The position numbers were made by a program, and so were the translations under genes. From Raffaelea ambrosiae (lineage: Eukaryota > Ascomycota > Sordariomycetes > Ophiostomatales > Ophiostomataceae): DNA of 64,000 bases. Of this stretch, positions 50,516 to 61,335 are shown piece after piece; position 1 is the stretch's first letter; every line of letters starts with the position of its first letter. The stretch covers positions 2,439,913 through 2,503,912 of the forward strand of contig PCDI01000003.1 in the NCBI GenBank assembly GCA_002778195.1, written 5' to 3'. A model generated the notes under the pieces. The model was given only the letters and a program-made list of their open reading frames with translations, was not told where the DNA came from and did no database searches.

Positions 50516-52822
50516 TCATTTTTTGCCGCCACTTGGCCCAGTCTCACCGGCTGGCTTGCTGGTTGAAGACACCTCGACCTCGGGTGGCACAGACTCGACA
50601 GAGACAGCCTCTTTGATGACGACACCCTCGTCAGGCTTCGCCTCGTCTGTCTTTATCTCTTCTGTCGTTGTCTCTTCTGTCGCTGTCTCTTCTGTCGCTG
50701 TCTCTTCTGCCTTTGTCTCTTGTGGATGTGTTTCCTCTTTCCCCTTATCTTCTGTCTTTGTCTCTTCTGCTTTTGTTTGTTCTGCTTTTGTTTCCTCTGG
50801 TTTCGTCTCTTCCGACTTTTCTTCCTCATGCTTCTTCTCTTTTGGCTGCGTCTCTTCTGTCTTCGTTTCCTCTAGCTCCGGTTGCTCTTGCTTCTTCTCT
50901 CCTGGTTCCTCCGCCTCGACTGGTTCAACAACAACTGCTGCCTCCTCTGTCTTTTGGCTTGCATCCAAAGTGGTTTCCTTCTCTTTGGCTCCGTCCTTTT
51001 CTTCCATCTCCTCCTCCTTGTCTTCTTTTGCAATTTCTTCTGGTTGGTCCTTGGTCAGAGCAGAATCTTCCTTCTTCGGAGCCGGGTCACCCCCAGAAAC
51101 AGGTGTTTCTGTCTCCAGCACTTCCGTCTTCAAGACGTCTGTGTTCAAGACTTCTGCCCCCACGACTTTCGTATCCACGGTTTCTGTTTCCAAGACGTCT
51201 GGCTTTGCAAGTGTACCACAAGATGCGCCTGCTTCGGTGACGTTGTCCTTCTTCTCGGCTTGCACATTGCCAGTCTCGGGGACAACGTCCGCCTCTTTTC
51301 CCTTTCCCTTGTCTCGGACATCAGAGGCTGGATTCTCCTGCACAGTCTCGCCTGTCTTCGCCTCGATGGGACCATTAGTCTCCAGGGTGCCGTCTTTCAT
51401 CTCTTTGTCGGTGTCTGCAACAGCCACCTCTTCCACCTTGGCATCAGTCGGAACAGGCTTCTCCTCTTTGGCTTCCTCCTTTTCCTTTCCTTGATCAGTG
51501 TCTCCTTGTTCTTGCGTTTGCAGTCCATTCGTCTCACTCTCCGGTAGTGCTAGGTCCGTCTCTGGAAGTGCATCTCTTGTTGTTCCTTTGCTCGTGTCTT
51601 CGTCTTTGTTTGGTTGGACATCATTCTTTGCCAGCTCCGCAACAATCACAGGGTCTTCCCTGACCACCTCCTTCCCTTTTCCCTTGTCGCCTGATGCCTC
51701 TTCTTGCGGACCGTCGTCATGGATGGCCGTCTCCGTATTTTTTCCCGTAGAGTCGACGCCCGGCTCGGGTCCAATTTCCACTGGTTGTTTCGTAGTAGCA
51801 GTCGATGACGGTCCTTCGCCGGCGCCTTCTGCCCCATTCTGGTCCGTATTCGTCGTTGGTCGTCCTCGACTCCCTGCTCGGCTCCGGCTCCGGCTCCGGC
51901 TCCGACCGCTTCCCGTATCCCTCCCCGAGTCGCTGCCCGTATAGCTGCTCCCCGTGTAGCTGCTGCTGCCACTGCTCCAAGAGTCGCTGTCTCCGTTGTC
52001 TTCTTCTTTGTTGCTCCCGTCTTCGTCCCCGCGGGCCAACCGCTCCTGGTGTCGCCGCGCCCGCTCTTCCGCCCGGCGCTCTCGCCGCGCCCGGCGCTCC
52101 CGCACCAGCCGCAGCGTCTCCTCGATGACCGAGATGCCCTGGAACTGCACCTCGGCCCAGTTCTGCACGTTGCCGACCTCCTTGAGCGGGCCGATCATGT
52201 CGTGCACAAACTTGGCCAGGTGGTCGTTCTCCCGCCGCAGCGCCGCCGTGGCCAAGCCGAGGTTGCGCTGCTGCGCGTGGATGGCGCGCATGTTGCTGTG
52301 CATGAGCGCCGCCCGGTCGTGCAGCTGGGGCTCCAGCAGGTTGGCGATGCTGGCGTCGAGCGCCTGCCGGGCCTCGGCGATGCGGTGCTGGCCCGACGCA
52401 GACGGGAGGGTCGGCTGGAGGCGCGGGGCCAGGGCCGACGCCGAGGCGGAGGACGGTGGTGGAGGAGCTTGGGGAGGACCACCACCACCAGCAGACGCCG
52501 AAGGAGGCGCACCGACTGCTGCGGCGGCTGCGCCCCCCTGCCCTCCTGCCGGGTGCAGTGGCAGCGACACGGACGAGACGGACGAGGAGGCGGCCGCAGG
52601 CGGCGGCGGCGGCGACCGGGCCGTCGACGTGGTGGTCTCGGTTGTCGACGTCGTCGCCGTGGCCGTGGACATGCTTCCGGTGACGCTGCTGGCCGAGACG
52701 GTGACGTCGCTGACCGAGGCCGGCACCAGGGGCACCGGCGCCAAGATGGCCGCTGGGAAGGGGGGCATAGTCGCGTGCGACGACGGCGGAGGAGGACCGC
52801 TGGAAGCCGAGGCGGTCGACAT
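50516..52822 (-). CDS. BLOC-1 subunit 1 (GCN5L1-like) domain with long acidic tail
   Basis: Single open frame, 768 aa from the ATG at 52822 (an upstream in-frame ATG at 52969 would add 49 residues that look non-conserved). Residues 1-145 are Ser/Thr/Pro/Ala-rich. Residues about 146-250 form the only folded domain: ARQALDASIANLLEPQLHDR, HAQQRNLGLATAALRRENDH and MIGPLKEVGNVQNWAEVQFQ. The LKEVGNVQNWA segment matches the end of the BLOC1S1/GCN5L1 helical domain as known in animals and other fungi. BLOC-1 acts in endosomal sorting. After a basic RERRARRERRAEERARR helix and an SR/GS stretch, about 500 residues are an acidic Lys/Glu/Thr repeat (EETKTEET, KAEETATEET). The family is normally 120-200 residues, so the tail is exceptional or overpredicted. 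Confidence 0.75.
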   Translation of the reverse strand: MSTASASSGPPPPSSHATMPPFPAAILAPVPLVPASVSDVTVSASSVTGSMSTATATTSTTETTTSTARSPPPPPAAASSSVSSVSLPLHPAGGQGGAAAAAVGAPPSASAGGGGPPQAPPPPSSASASALAPRLQPTLPSASGQHRIAEARQALDASIANLLEPQLHDRAALMHSNMRAIHAQQRNLGLATAALRRENDHLAKFVHDMIGPLKEVGNVQNWAEVQFQGISVIEETLRLVRERRARRERRAEERARRHQERLARGDEDGSNKEEDNGDSDSWSSGSSSYTGSSYTGSDSGRDTGSGRSRSRSRSRAGSRGRPTTNTDQNGAEGAGEGPSSTATTKQPVEIGPEPGVDSTGKNTETAIHDDGPQEEASGDKGKGKEVVREDPVIVAELAKNDVQPNKDEDTSKGTTRDALPETDLALPESETNGLQTQEQGDTDQGKEKEEAKEEKPVPTDAKVEEVAVADTDKEMKDGTLETNGPIEAKTGETVQENPASDVRDKGKGKEADVVPETGNVQAEKKDNVTEAGASCGTLAKPDVLETETVDTKVVGAEVLNTDVLKTEVLETETPVSGGDPAPKKEDSALTKDQPEEIAKEDKEEEMEEKDGAKEKETTLDASQKTEEAAVVVEPVEAEEPGEKKQEQPELEETKTEETQPKEKKHEEEKSEETKPEETKAEQTKAEETKTEDKGKEETHPQETKAEETATEETATEETTTEEIKTDEAKPDEGVVIKEAVSVESVPPEVEVSSTSKPAGETGPSGGKK
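50640..50860 (-). repeat. Coding repeat of EET(K/A) units in the BLOC1S1-like tail
   Basis: Roughly fifteen imperfect 12-15-nt units, read on the minus strand as GAAGAGACAAAG/GAAGAGACAACG, encode EETK/EETT/EETA. The + strand shows TCTTCTGTC and TTTGTCTCT words in alternation. Confidence 0.85.
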
Positions 52823-54080
52823 GGTGATCTCTTGGCAAAGTAGACAGACGGCAAAGTAGACAAAAGAAGAAGTCAAGACAAGGCCACGCGGTAAACTCGT
52901 TTCGTATGCAAAGTGTAACAGCTGTATTCTCTCTGTTTCGTCAAGCCGACATTTCTCATCGTCAATCATAAAAAATATCCCAAAAAGGCAGAAAACTGGC
53001 CAGATGCCATCGACAGACCATGGGGTCGCATCAGGATGCTGGGCGGTGGACTTTTCGCAAGTTCGGGGTTTTCTTTAAAGTGCCTCATGCGTCACTTGAT
53101 CCACTGAAATACTGCCTATGGCCTGCTCCAGGTTGGCAAGCTCTCATTTGACAGCTGCACGACAGCGGCAAACAGCTCCCGGATTGGTTGAAGCTGGAGT
53201 GTTTTTTTTGTTTTTGTTTTTTTCATCCAGGTGGTGTCGAGCCTTATGCAGCTTCAGTGGAACCTCTGCTGCAGTAGTATTGTTGGCATCCAGGACTGGT
53301 TTTGGACGAAGTGAACAAAGCAAAATGTGTCCAGGCAAGTCGAGGTTGGACAAACTCGGTGTAGAGAAAAAGTCCAGTCGGCTGCATCGTGAAATCCCCA
53401 TAGCACGCATATATGCCACACACACACGGCCCTTTGGCTGTGAAATCCGGTTTCATTAAAAAAGAGTCTGTTTGTACACAATCCATCGCAGTAGAGAAGA
53501 ACCTCGAGATCCATCACAGTCAGATCCGTCCTGGTCGACCGGTGTCGTCCTTTCACATACCACAAAGTAGTCTCTTTCTTTGTCTCCCGTTGCCGCCCAA
53601 TTCGCATTACCCCTCACCCAAAAATGGTTGCTTCACCAGCCATGTCTACTCCCATCCATGTCGTCCAGTTTCCTTCCAATCCAATCCTCCCGTTTTATCG
53701 ATCATTTGTCTCATGTAGAATGTGGTGAAAAGAGAAAGAGAGCAAAAAAACTTTTTCTTCCTTGGCTTCCAAAATCAAGCTTCGCAAAACATAACGCAAA
53801 CAGGCAACGTTGCTAGGTTACAGTGTGCTGGCCAAAAGAAACAAGAGAAAGGAAGAAAAAGAAATTGCGCAATCCGGGGGGGGCTTTGTCGGCTTCGTCT
53901 GTTTTTATTTTGTTCGGGGGTTGTCCTTCAGTTTGTCCAGTTCGTAGTCCAGTTTGTGGCCCAGTTGTCCACTTTGTTGTCCAATCTTGTCGTTCACCTT
54001 GTCTGTTGGCTTGTCGTCTTTCTGTCAGAGAGATCCGATGCGAGTTTGCCAGTCATCGGCCCTCTCTGTGTCTTCGACGT
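52823..54080. other. Intergenic: BLOC1S1 promoter and ADK1 3' flank
   Basis: 1.26 kb without a supported gene. Short frames on both strands lack coding character. T-rich at 53197-53225; CA-rich 53415-53430. 53900-54030 repeats TTGTCCA/CAGTTTGT words imperfectly. Confidence 0.6.
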
Positions 54081-55284
54081 CTATTGGCCGGTCAGCTTGC
54101 TGAAGATGCTGCTGCCGGAGCTGCTGGCCTTGTTGGCATCGCCGTCAAAGATCTTGAGCAGAGTGCCCCAGACCTGTTCTGGCTTCTGCGACGCATCAAT
54201 GGCCTTCCAGATGCCCGTCTTGCGGTAGTAGTCGACGACCGGCGTGGTCTGTGCGTGGTAGGTGGCCAGGCGCTTCTTGAGGGCCTCGGCGTTGTCGTCG
54301 GAGCGCTGGACGAGCGGCTCGCCGGTCACATCGTCGGTCATCTCCTGCTTGGGCGGGTTGAAGATCTTGTGGTACGTGCGACCAGACGCCGGGTGAATCA
54401 GGCGGCCGGTGATGCGCGACACCAGCAGGCCATCGTCAATCTGCAGCTCCACGGCGTGCTGCAGCGTCTGGTTGCGAGCCGTCAGCATCGAGTCGAGACC
54501 CTCGGCCTGCGGAACGGTGCGCGGGAAGCCGTCGAGAATGAAGCTGTTTCGAGGCGTGTGTTAGTGAATGCTAGCCATCCTCATTTTGTCCGCAGAATCG
54601 TCTTTGCCATGTGGAAATCCACAAAAAAAAAGCCCCCCAAGAAAGCACGGATGCGCCAAATTTGCGACATCGCACCAACTGCACAGCGGTTCTTTTTTTT
54701 CTTCTTCTTTCTTTCACACATACCCGCCCTTGCACTCTGGGTTCGTGTTGAGCTCCTCCTTGATCATGCCAATAACAATGTCGTCGCTGACGAGGCCGCC
54801 CTGGTCCATGATCTTCTTGGCCTCGCGGCCGAGGGGCGTCTTCTTGGCGACCTGCGAGCGGAGCATGTCACCGGTAGCCTGTGGGGAGGAAGGGAAATGT
54901 CAGCACTCAAGACGTCTAGCAGGAACCAAAATAAAAGAAAAACAAAAAACAAAAAAAAGCTCGTCGCGGGCAAGTAGAACGTACCAGATGGCAGCAGCCA
55001 AACTTCTCCTTGATCTTGGGAGCTTGCGTGCCCTTGCCTGCCATCCTGTCAGCAAATCGCCGTCCGTGCCAGCTTTCAAGAAAGCTTTTTGTTCGTTGCG
55101 CTTTTTGCGTCGGAGGTCACTGCCGCCACGTACCGGCACCGGGAGGCCCAATCAGGATCATGCGGATGCTCTCCGACGTCGTGGCCGTCTTGCCAACCTT
55201 GCCGGTCTCGAGGTCTTTAATTCGCGCCTCCAGGCTGGCGACGACGCCGTGCAGACGCTGCACCTGTTCCTCAATGGCGCCCAT
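54081..55284 (-). CDS. adk1: Adenylate kinase (Adk1)
   Basis: Interconverts ATP + AMP and 2 ADP; cytosolic and intermembrane-space enzyme in fungi. Exons 55134-55284, 54985-55037, 54724-54878 and 54081-54543; introns 96, 106 and 180 nt; 273 aa. Residues 1-40 are a family-typical fungal extension with a helix (EEQVQRLHGVVASLEARIKD). The P-loop GPPGAGKGTQAPK (46-58) is split by the first intron. Next are HLATGDMLRSQVA (AMP site), GGFILDGFPRTVPQAEGLD (the conserved DGFPR, restored by the third splice) and the LID region with RITGRLIHPASGRTYH and DDVTGEPLVQRSDD, the long-type adenylate kinase. All catalytic residues are present. Confidence 0.96.
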
Positions 55285-56814
55285 TTTGCAGGCTGTGGTG
55301 GGTAATCAGGATGGGGAGGGAGGGGGGGGAAGAGAACAATTCGGTAGAGCGCGGGTGCAGATGGTGCAGAGAAGAGGGAAATGGGAAGCAAAAGGGAAAA
55401 ACAAGAAAAATAAGAGAAGAGGCGAAGCGGAAAGAGAAAGAGGAGAAGAGAGAAAGAACAACTGCGAAAATAGACAGGCACTAATTACGAGTGGTTTCCT
55501 GCTGCGAATGGGGGTAGCAACGGAGATCACCAATAGAGGTAGGGGCAAAGGCAGGCAGGAGCGACCGGCCAATGCGATTTCCGGAGGCAAGAGCGCAGCA
55601 CACACCAACAAAAAAAACACCAAGGACCAAAAGACCAACAAACGGGACACTGGAACCCAAAAAAATTAGTTACTGAGCACACAGCTAGTCCCTGGTCCTC
55701 TAGCGTGCTGTTACCCTGGAGAGCACTCTTGCTGGGGGACTGGGGGCTCCAGGCGAGCGAATCTGTGCCTGCAGACCACCAAGTGGGGGGCGGGAGGAGT
55801 GCGATGATGTATCGAGCGGGTCGATTCAGGTAGCTTCGTGCCGCGAGACCCCGCCAGAGTGACAACATCCCATCGCCTCGCTACATGGACCAGAGATACC
55901 CCACTTGTTTTTTGGAGCTCCAGTTATCCGAAGCCCTGGCCGTTTTCTGTGCTGCCGCGTCCCTCTCCGCCGAGGTATCTGCTGGCTAGAGAGGCGGTAG
56001 AATCGTCGGCGTTGCGTGTTGCTGGTGCCGCTTCCTGGTGATTCTCGTCGCTCCCCCTCCTCTCATTGCCAGACCAGAGACGTTCCTGGCTGGGCTCCGT
56101 TTCGCCCTTCGCATCCACTTCCGGGTGAAGGGGACAGCCAGGATGGCGAGCTCTGGGCATGGTCCCAGCCAATCCAATGGCGCGTAGGAGACATAGATAT
56201 GAAGACTACGAGTGTCTATGGACACCTATGAGTGACTTTGCCATGTCTAGAACGTGTCTGCAGCGCGGTATCTCTGCCTGGTCCTTCTCTTGGCTGGGCA
56301 CATCTGGGCTCGCCATCGGCGCAACATGGCGAGATCGCAACCGCAAATCGGAGGACCCAAAGAAGAAAAGTCTACAGAGCGGGCATGCGTCCCGCCACGT
56401 GCGTCCAGCCCACGAGCAGTCGCGACAACTCGGCAAGTAATCGTCCGATCGAAATGGGTTCTAGAAAATGAGGAGAGGAGCCTCATAGACAGGAATGAGG
56501 GTAGCTATTCCTATCACATGATCATACACGTGCTGCCCCCATCCCTGGAAGTCCCTTGATGTGTGGCTGGACGACAGTGGCGTGCGCTAGCCGTATATGG
56601 AGCTCCCCTCAAGGGCGCCAAAAAAGGCAGCATCAGCAGTACGACGCCTTTTTGGCTGGCGAGCCCAGACAATCAATCCAACGCTCCCTTCCATTGACGT
56701 CTGGCGAACACAAACACAGCAGACGACACCCGACGAGTTGCCCAGAAACCCCACGAGACCTCACAACTGACATTCCTCTCCTCTTTCACACCTCCTCTCC
56801 CCCCCGTCGCAACC
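55285..56814. other. Divergent intergenic region ADK1 / RPN8
   Basis: 1.5 kb. 55300-55460 next to ADK1 is purine-rich (its leader strand is pyrimidine-rich). 55650-56500 has no supportable frame. 56650-56810 is the CA/CT-rich RPN8 leader. Confidence 0.6.
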
Positions 56815-58141
56815 ATGCCGACGACCACAGCCGAGACCCTGTCGCTCGTGACCCGGAACGTCACCGTGGCGCCCATGGTGCTGCTGTCGGTGGTCGACCA
56901 CTTCAACCGCGGCGCCGCAACCAAGAGCAAGAACAAGCGCGTGGTGGGCGTGTTATTAGGACAGAACGATGGGAAGACGGTGCGGGTATCCAACAGTTTT
57001 GCGGGTGAGTTGCCAGGCGCGAAGCCGAGCAGACCAGCCGTTTGGCGATGATGCTACTTTCGTGATGTTTTTCTTTTGGTTAGGTGAAGCTGTGATGGGG
57101 GCCCCTACTTACAACCTCCCCAGTGCCGTTCGAGGAAGATGACAAGGACCCCTCCGTGTGGTACCTCGACCACAACTACATCGAGGCGATGAACGACATG
57201 TTCAAGAAGATCAACGCCCGCGAAAAGTTAATAGGCTGGTACCACTCGGGCCCCAAGCTGCGGGCATCCGACCTCGAGATCAACGAGCTGTTCAAGCGCT
57301 ACAGCCCGAATCCGCTGCTCGTCATCATCGACGTCCAGCCCAAGGAGTCGGGCGTGCCTACGGATGCCTACTTTGCCGTGGACGAGATCAAGGATGTATG
57401 TTTTCAGGACCGTTTCTCTTGTGTGATGTGTACTGCGTTTGCATGCTAATCTGCCTGCCTATGATCCAGGACGGAACCACCACCAACAAGACATTCGTCC
57501 ACACCCCCTCCATCATCGAGGCCGAAGAGGCCGAGGAGATCGGCGTCGAACACCTCCTGCGCGACATCCGCGACGTCGCCGTGGGCACCCTGTCCACCCG
57601 CGTCACCAACCAGCTGCAGTCTCTCCAGGGCCTGCACCACCGCCTCGGCGACATACAGGCCTACCTGAAAAAGGTCCTCGACGGCCAGCTGCCGGTCAAC
57701 CACGCCATCCTCGGTAACCTCCAGGATGTCTTCAACCTGCTGCCCAACCTGTCGACGCCGGCGCAAAAGCCCGAGGCGACCTCCACACCGCCCATCACCG
57801 GCCGCGGCGACGGCGATCTGGCCTATGCGATGAGCGTCAAGACCAACGACCAGCTGATGGCTATCTACCTGAGCAGTCTGATCCGGGCGATCACAGCGTT
57901 CCACGACCTGATTGAGAACAAGATCCAGAACCGGCAGCAGCAGGAAGAGAAGGACGCGGCCCGGAAGGAGAGCGAGGGCGGCGGCAAGGACAAGGACAAG
58001 GACAAGGACGGGAAGGAAGGAAGCGAGAAGAAGGATGGCGAGAAGAAGGACGACGAGGGCAAGAAGGACGGCAGCAAAAAGGAGGACAAGACGCCCAATG
58101 GGGTGAACGGGGAGGCAAAAGAGAGCGAGGAGAAGAAGTAG
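56815..58141 (+). CDS. rpn8: 26S proteasome lid subunit Rpn8 (PSMD7)
   Basis: Non-catalytic MPN subunit of the proteasome lid; partners the deubiquitinase Rpn11. Exons 56815-57004, 57124-57395 and 57470-58141; introns 119 and 74 nt; 377 aa. The MPN domain runs from TRNVTVAPMVLLSVVDHFNR through VVGVLLGQ, KLIGWYHSGPKLRASDLEIN and NPLLVIIDV. The motif has YHSGPKLRASD where Rpn11 has the HxHPG metal site, confirming a catalytically dead MPN. The helical part includes EEIGVEHLLRDIRDVAVGTL, NHAILGNLQDVFNLLPNL and DQLMAIYLSSLIRAITAFHD. The last 60 residues are a Lys/Asp/Glu-rich tail (KDKDKDKDGKEG, EKKDGEKKDDEGKK) longer than in yeast. Confidence 0.97.
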
Positions 58142-58743
58142 GACGAACGAAGGAATGACGAAGAGGGAGGATGGGAAGGCTGGGGGAAGCCGGCGAGGGA
58201 AACACATCATGGAAGATCAATGGAAGAAGGGTCATACACCAAAACTCAAAGCAAAGCAAAAAAAAAAGAAGAACCAAAAAAAAGGGTTGCTGTCAAACCC
58301 GGCTACCCCGACTTGCTACCACAACCACATCTACCTACTCCTACTACACAAAAAGGGCAAGAGAAAGGGGGGAGACGCTAGAGCGTTGCTTTTGTTTTCT
58401 TTTTTTCTTTTGTTCTTATTTTCTTTCCCCTTTCTTGTCTTTTGGCTTGATCATTTTCCTCCGTCGAGGCTGGTAGACAACCCCCTCCCCCCAACCACTT
58501 GTACGATTTCTCTATATTCGAAGCATGTTTGCGTGTGTTCGTGTCTTAATGGACGTGATGTTGGACGAGTGAAGATAGACAAAAATGGAAAACAGTAACA
58601 TTAGAATCAACCCCCCAGAAATACGCGTAAAGCATATACAGATATTGGCTCCATGAAGGATATTTTGTACAGAAACACCAGAGCGCCCGTCTTCCTTCCA
58701 TACTTGCATCATGTGAATGCATTCTTGCTCTTGGTCCCCCATC
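58142..58743. other. Intergenic: convergent 3' flanks of RPN8 and the SWIM gene
   Basis: 602 bases, A-rich at 58255-58285 and T-rich at 58388-58430. No coding frame supported. Confidence 0.65.
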
Positions 58744-59385
58744 TCACCAGTCACCCGTCACGACACCGGCAAACACCTCGGGCGAGCAGTCCGTCTCCGA
58801 AACAACGCACGTCCGCAAAGCGGGCCACTGCTCCGCCAACAGACAGGCCAGCAGGTGCTTGCACGGCGGCGTGGAAAAGGCATACTCGGCGAGGGCGTCG
58901 GCCCGACCTGCCTCTCCCTGCTCTTCCTGCTTTGTCGCGGCGGCCCGCAGCGCGAAGAATGCACACGTACAGTGCCACGCCCGGAGGTGGACGACATGGG
59001 GTGTGTCGCCGCGGATCTGGTAGAGGGCCGACCGGGTCCTTTGTTTGGCTTCGCCCGAGGGCGGTCGCCCCCAACGCACCACTCTCCTGCGGTCGAGCAG
59101 GTCCAGCGCGGGCAGCAGCAGGGCCGGAAACAGGACGTGCAGGGTGGCCAGCAAAGGACGGTCCGCGTGGGGGACGAGTGCCAGAGGGTTTGGGTGGTGG
59201 TGGCCTAGGTGCTGTGGTGGCAGTCGATTGTGATCGTCTGCTGAATCTCCGCCATCGTGGCCATAAACAGAAGCGTCCACGGAAATGCTACCGATGGAGC
59301 GGATGAGCCCTCTCAGAAACTGGGGCGGTGCTGGAAGTTGGGGCAGAGCAGGCTCCTCGTCTGTGTCTTCCAGGGAGTTGGACAT
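58744..59385 (-). CDS. SWIM zinc-finger protein, possible Sws1/Shu2
   Basis: Single exon, 213 aa, ATG at 59385. The diagnostic part is HVVHLRAWHCTCAFFALRAA then YAFSTPPCKHLLACLLAEQW: a SWIM-type site C139-x-C141 ... C175-x-H177 with the canonical C-K-H-L-L-A. The preceding segment LLATLHVLFPALLLPALDLLD is helical, followed by RRRVVRWGRPPS. Size and layout (N-terminal helical region, one SWIM finger close to the C-terminus) resemble S. pombe Sws1 and yeast Shu2, which bind Rad51 paralogues and promote homologous recombination. Other SWIM proteins exist, so the orthology is inferred, not shown. The neighbours (RPN8, HEM13) give no functional hint. Confidence 0.68.
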   Translation of the reverse strand: MSNSLEDTDEEPALPQLPAPPQFLRGLIRSIGSISVDASVYGHDGGDSADDHNRLPPQHLGHHHPNPLALVPHADRPLLATLHVLFPALLLPALDLLDRRRVVRWGRPPSGEAKQRTRSALYQIRGDTPHVVHLRAWHCTCAFFALRAAATKQEEQGEAGRADALAEYAFSTPPCKHLLACLLAEQWPALRTCVVSETDCSPEVFAGVVTGDW

Positions 59386-59858
59386 AATGAGGGGTGTCGA
59401 GTGTCTACATGGTAAGAGTTGAGGCTGCCAAATTGAAGCTGGTCGCGGTCAAATATCTCCGGATTTTTGCGATTTATTACGACTAGACTGATAATAATCG
59501 AGCAACCGCGCAAAGAAAACATTTCAAACTCGACAACAAATAGAAGAAGAAGAACAGAGTTGGGGTATGCAGCATTTTTACAGACTTTCCTACACAGATA
59601 CGAACAAGATGGAATACACAACTGGAAATAAAATTGAATATCATAAAATGCGACATAAATGAAATAGTCAGTCCACACCTGCTCCTTACGCCTTGCCACG
59701 AATTGTTTGTTTTCTTTTTTTTTGGCACTTTGTTTTGTCATTTCCTTTCTTTTTTTTTTTTTTCTTTTTTTTTCGTCGTCGTTGTTCTCTTCAAGATCGT
59801 CCTCTGTTCTTTGGGCGTATTCTTACGTGGATTCCAAAGGGGTCAGGCCTCCTCCCTA
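59386..59858. other. Intergenic: SWIM gene promoter and HEM13 3' flank
   Basis: 473 bases, with a T-rich tract at 59705-59775 on the + strand (A-rich on the transcribed strand). Nothing coding. Confidence 0.65.
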
Positions 59859-61335
59859 CTACACCCACTCCCGCGGCGTCCGCAGAACATCCACCAGGCG
59901 CTGCTCCCGGCTCTTGGGCTCCGGCTCGTACATGTACTTCCAGCTCGCCGTCAGCGGCATGCTCATCAGAATGCTCTCGACGCGCGGCCCGGGCGTGTTC
60001 AGCCCAAACGACGTGCCCCGGTCGTGCACCAGGTTGAACTCGACGTAGCGGCCGCGGCGGATCTGCTGCCACTCCTTCTCGGCCTCGCTGAAGGGCAGGT
60101 CCTTGCGGCGCAGCATGATGGGCGTGTACGACGGCAAGAAGGCCTTGAGGCAGTCCTGGATGAAGGAGAACAGGCTCTCCTTGTCGACGGTGCCGGTGCC
60201 GGTGCCGTCGCCGGCCGGGTCAAAGGACTCGTCGAGGTCGTCAAAGAAGAGGCCGCCGATGCCGCGGCTCTCGAGGCGGTGCTTGTTGTAAAAGTACTCG
60301 TCGCACCAACGTTTGAAGCGCGGATAGTAGGCCTTGTTGTGGCGGTCGCACACGTCCTTGAGCGTGCGGTGGAAGTGGATGGCGTCCTCGTCAAAGAGGT
60401 AGCTCGGCGTCAGGTCGGCGCCGCCGCCGAACCACCAGGCGCCGTCGGGCGAGCCGTCCGCCTTGGCCGTCTCAAAGTAGCGGTAGTTGAGGTGCACCGT
60501 CGGCGCCATGGGGTTGCGCGGGTGGACCACCATGCTCAGCCCGGCGGCGAAGAACTGCAGCGAGTCGGGCAGATGGTCCGGGTCGACGCCGCCCAGGTTC
60601 GCGTGGTTGGCGCGCATGCGCAGGATGCCCGCCTTGGGCAGCGTGCCGTACACGACGCTGACGCCGACGCCGGCCTTCTCAAAGACGACGCCGTCCTGCA
60701 GCACGCAGGTGATGCCGCCGCCGCCCTCCTTGCGCTGCCACTCGTCCTGGCGGAACGCCCGCGGCGCCCAGTCCTTGCCCTCAATCTTGCCGCCCGCCTT
60801 GGCAATGCCGCCGCTGTTCTCAATGTCGGCCAGGCCCTGGATGATGATCTGCTGCTGCTCCTTGATGAACTTCTCCATGCGCAGGCGCATGGGCGACTGG
60901 TCGGTAATGACGCCGCCCGCATCCCGGCGGTGCAGCTCGTCGCGCTCGGCCAGCGACGGAGAGTCGCAGCGGACGGGATCTTCAGCCTGGAAAGAGGAGG
61001 GAAACGACGGATCAGCATTGCGATTGGCACGAGCTCCGTAGATCAACAGCCTCCCTCGTGTTTCCTACCATTGTGTAGAACAGCGAGCCAATGGCCAGAC
61101 CAAACGCTGCTACGACTGCTGTGGCCTGCGAATATGTGGCGGGAGAAGAAGAAAACGAAGACGACAAAGACGACGAAGACGGAGAAGACGAAGAGAGCTG
61201 TCTCGAACAGGCAAAGTTCCTGCTTGCTGGGAAGGACGACAAGACACCCAATCGAGGAGCACCAGAAACGGCTACTGCTGCTGTCTGTCGGCTCGTCTGC
61301 GCAACAAGACGCAGAGCTCTGCGGGAGGCGGTCAT
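59859..61335 (-). CDS. hem13: Oxygen-dependent coproporphyrinogen III oxidase
   Basis: Haem pathway enzyme that oxidatively decarboxylates coproporphyrinogen III to protoporphyrinogen IX. Two exons, 61069-61335 and 59859-60986, intron 82 nt; 464 aa. Exon 1 is entirely an N-terminal extension: basic and hydroxylated (MTASRRALRLVAQTSRQTAA, many Ser, no acidic residue in the first 65), then a hydrophobic segment at 70-89 (QATAVVAAFGLAIGSLFYTM). Exon 2 is the enzyme: SPMRLRMEKFIKEQQQ, GGGGITCVLQDGVVFEKAGV, MRANHANLGG, WWFGGGADLTPSYLFDEDA, YYPRFKRWCDEYFYNKHR, GIGGLFFDDLDE, GRYVEFNLVHDRGTSFGL and ESILMSMP. All conserved blocks are intact. The presequence implies mitochondrial, membrane-held protein, unlike cytosolic yeast Hem13. 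Confidence 0.96.

Noticed and set aside
50516..51547. Long + strand ORFs rich in Ser/Leu opposite the BLOC1S1 tail
   Set aside because: Reverse complement of the Lys/Glu/Thr repeat; low-complexity shadows.
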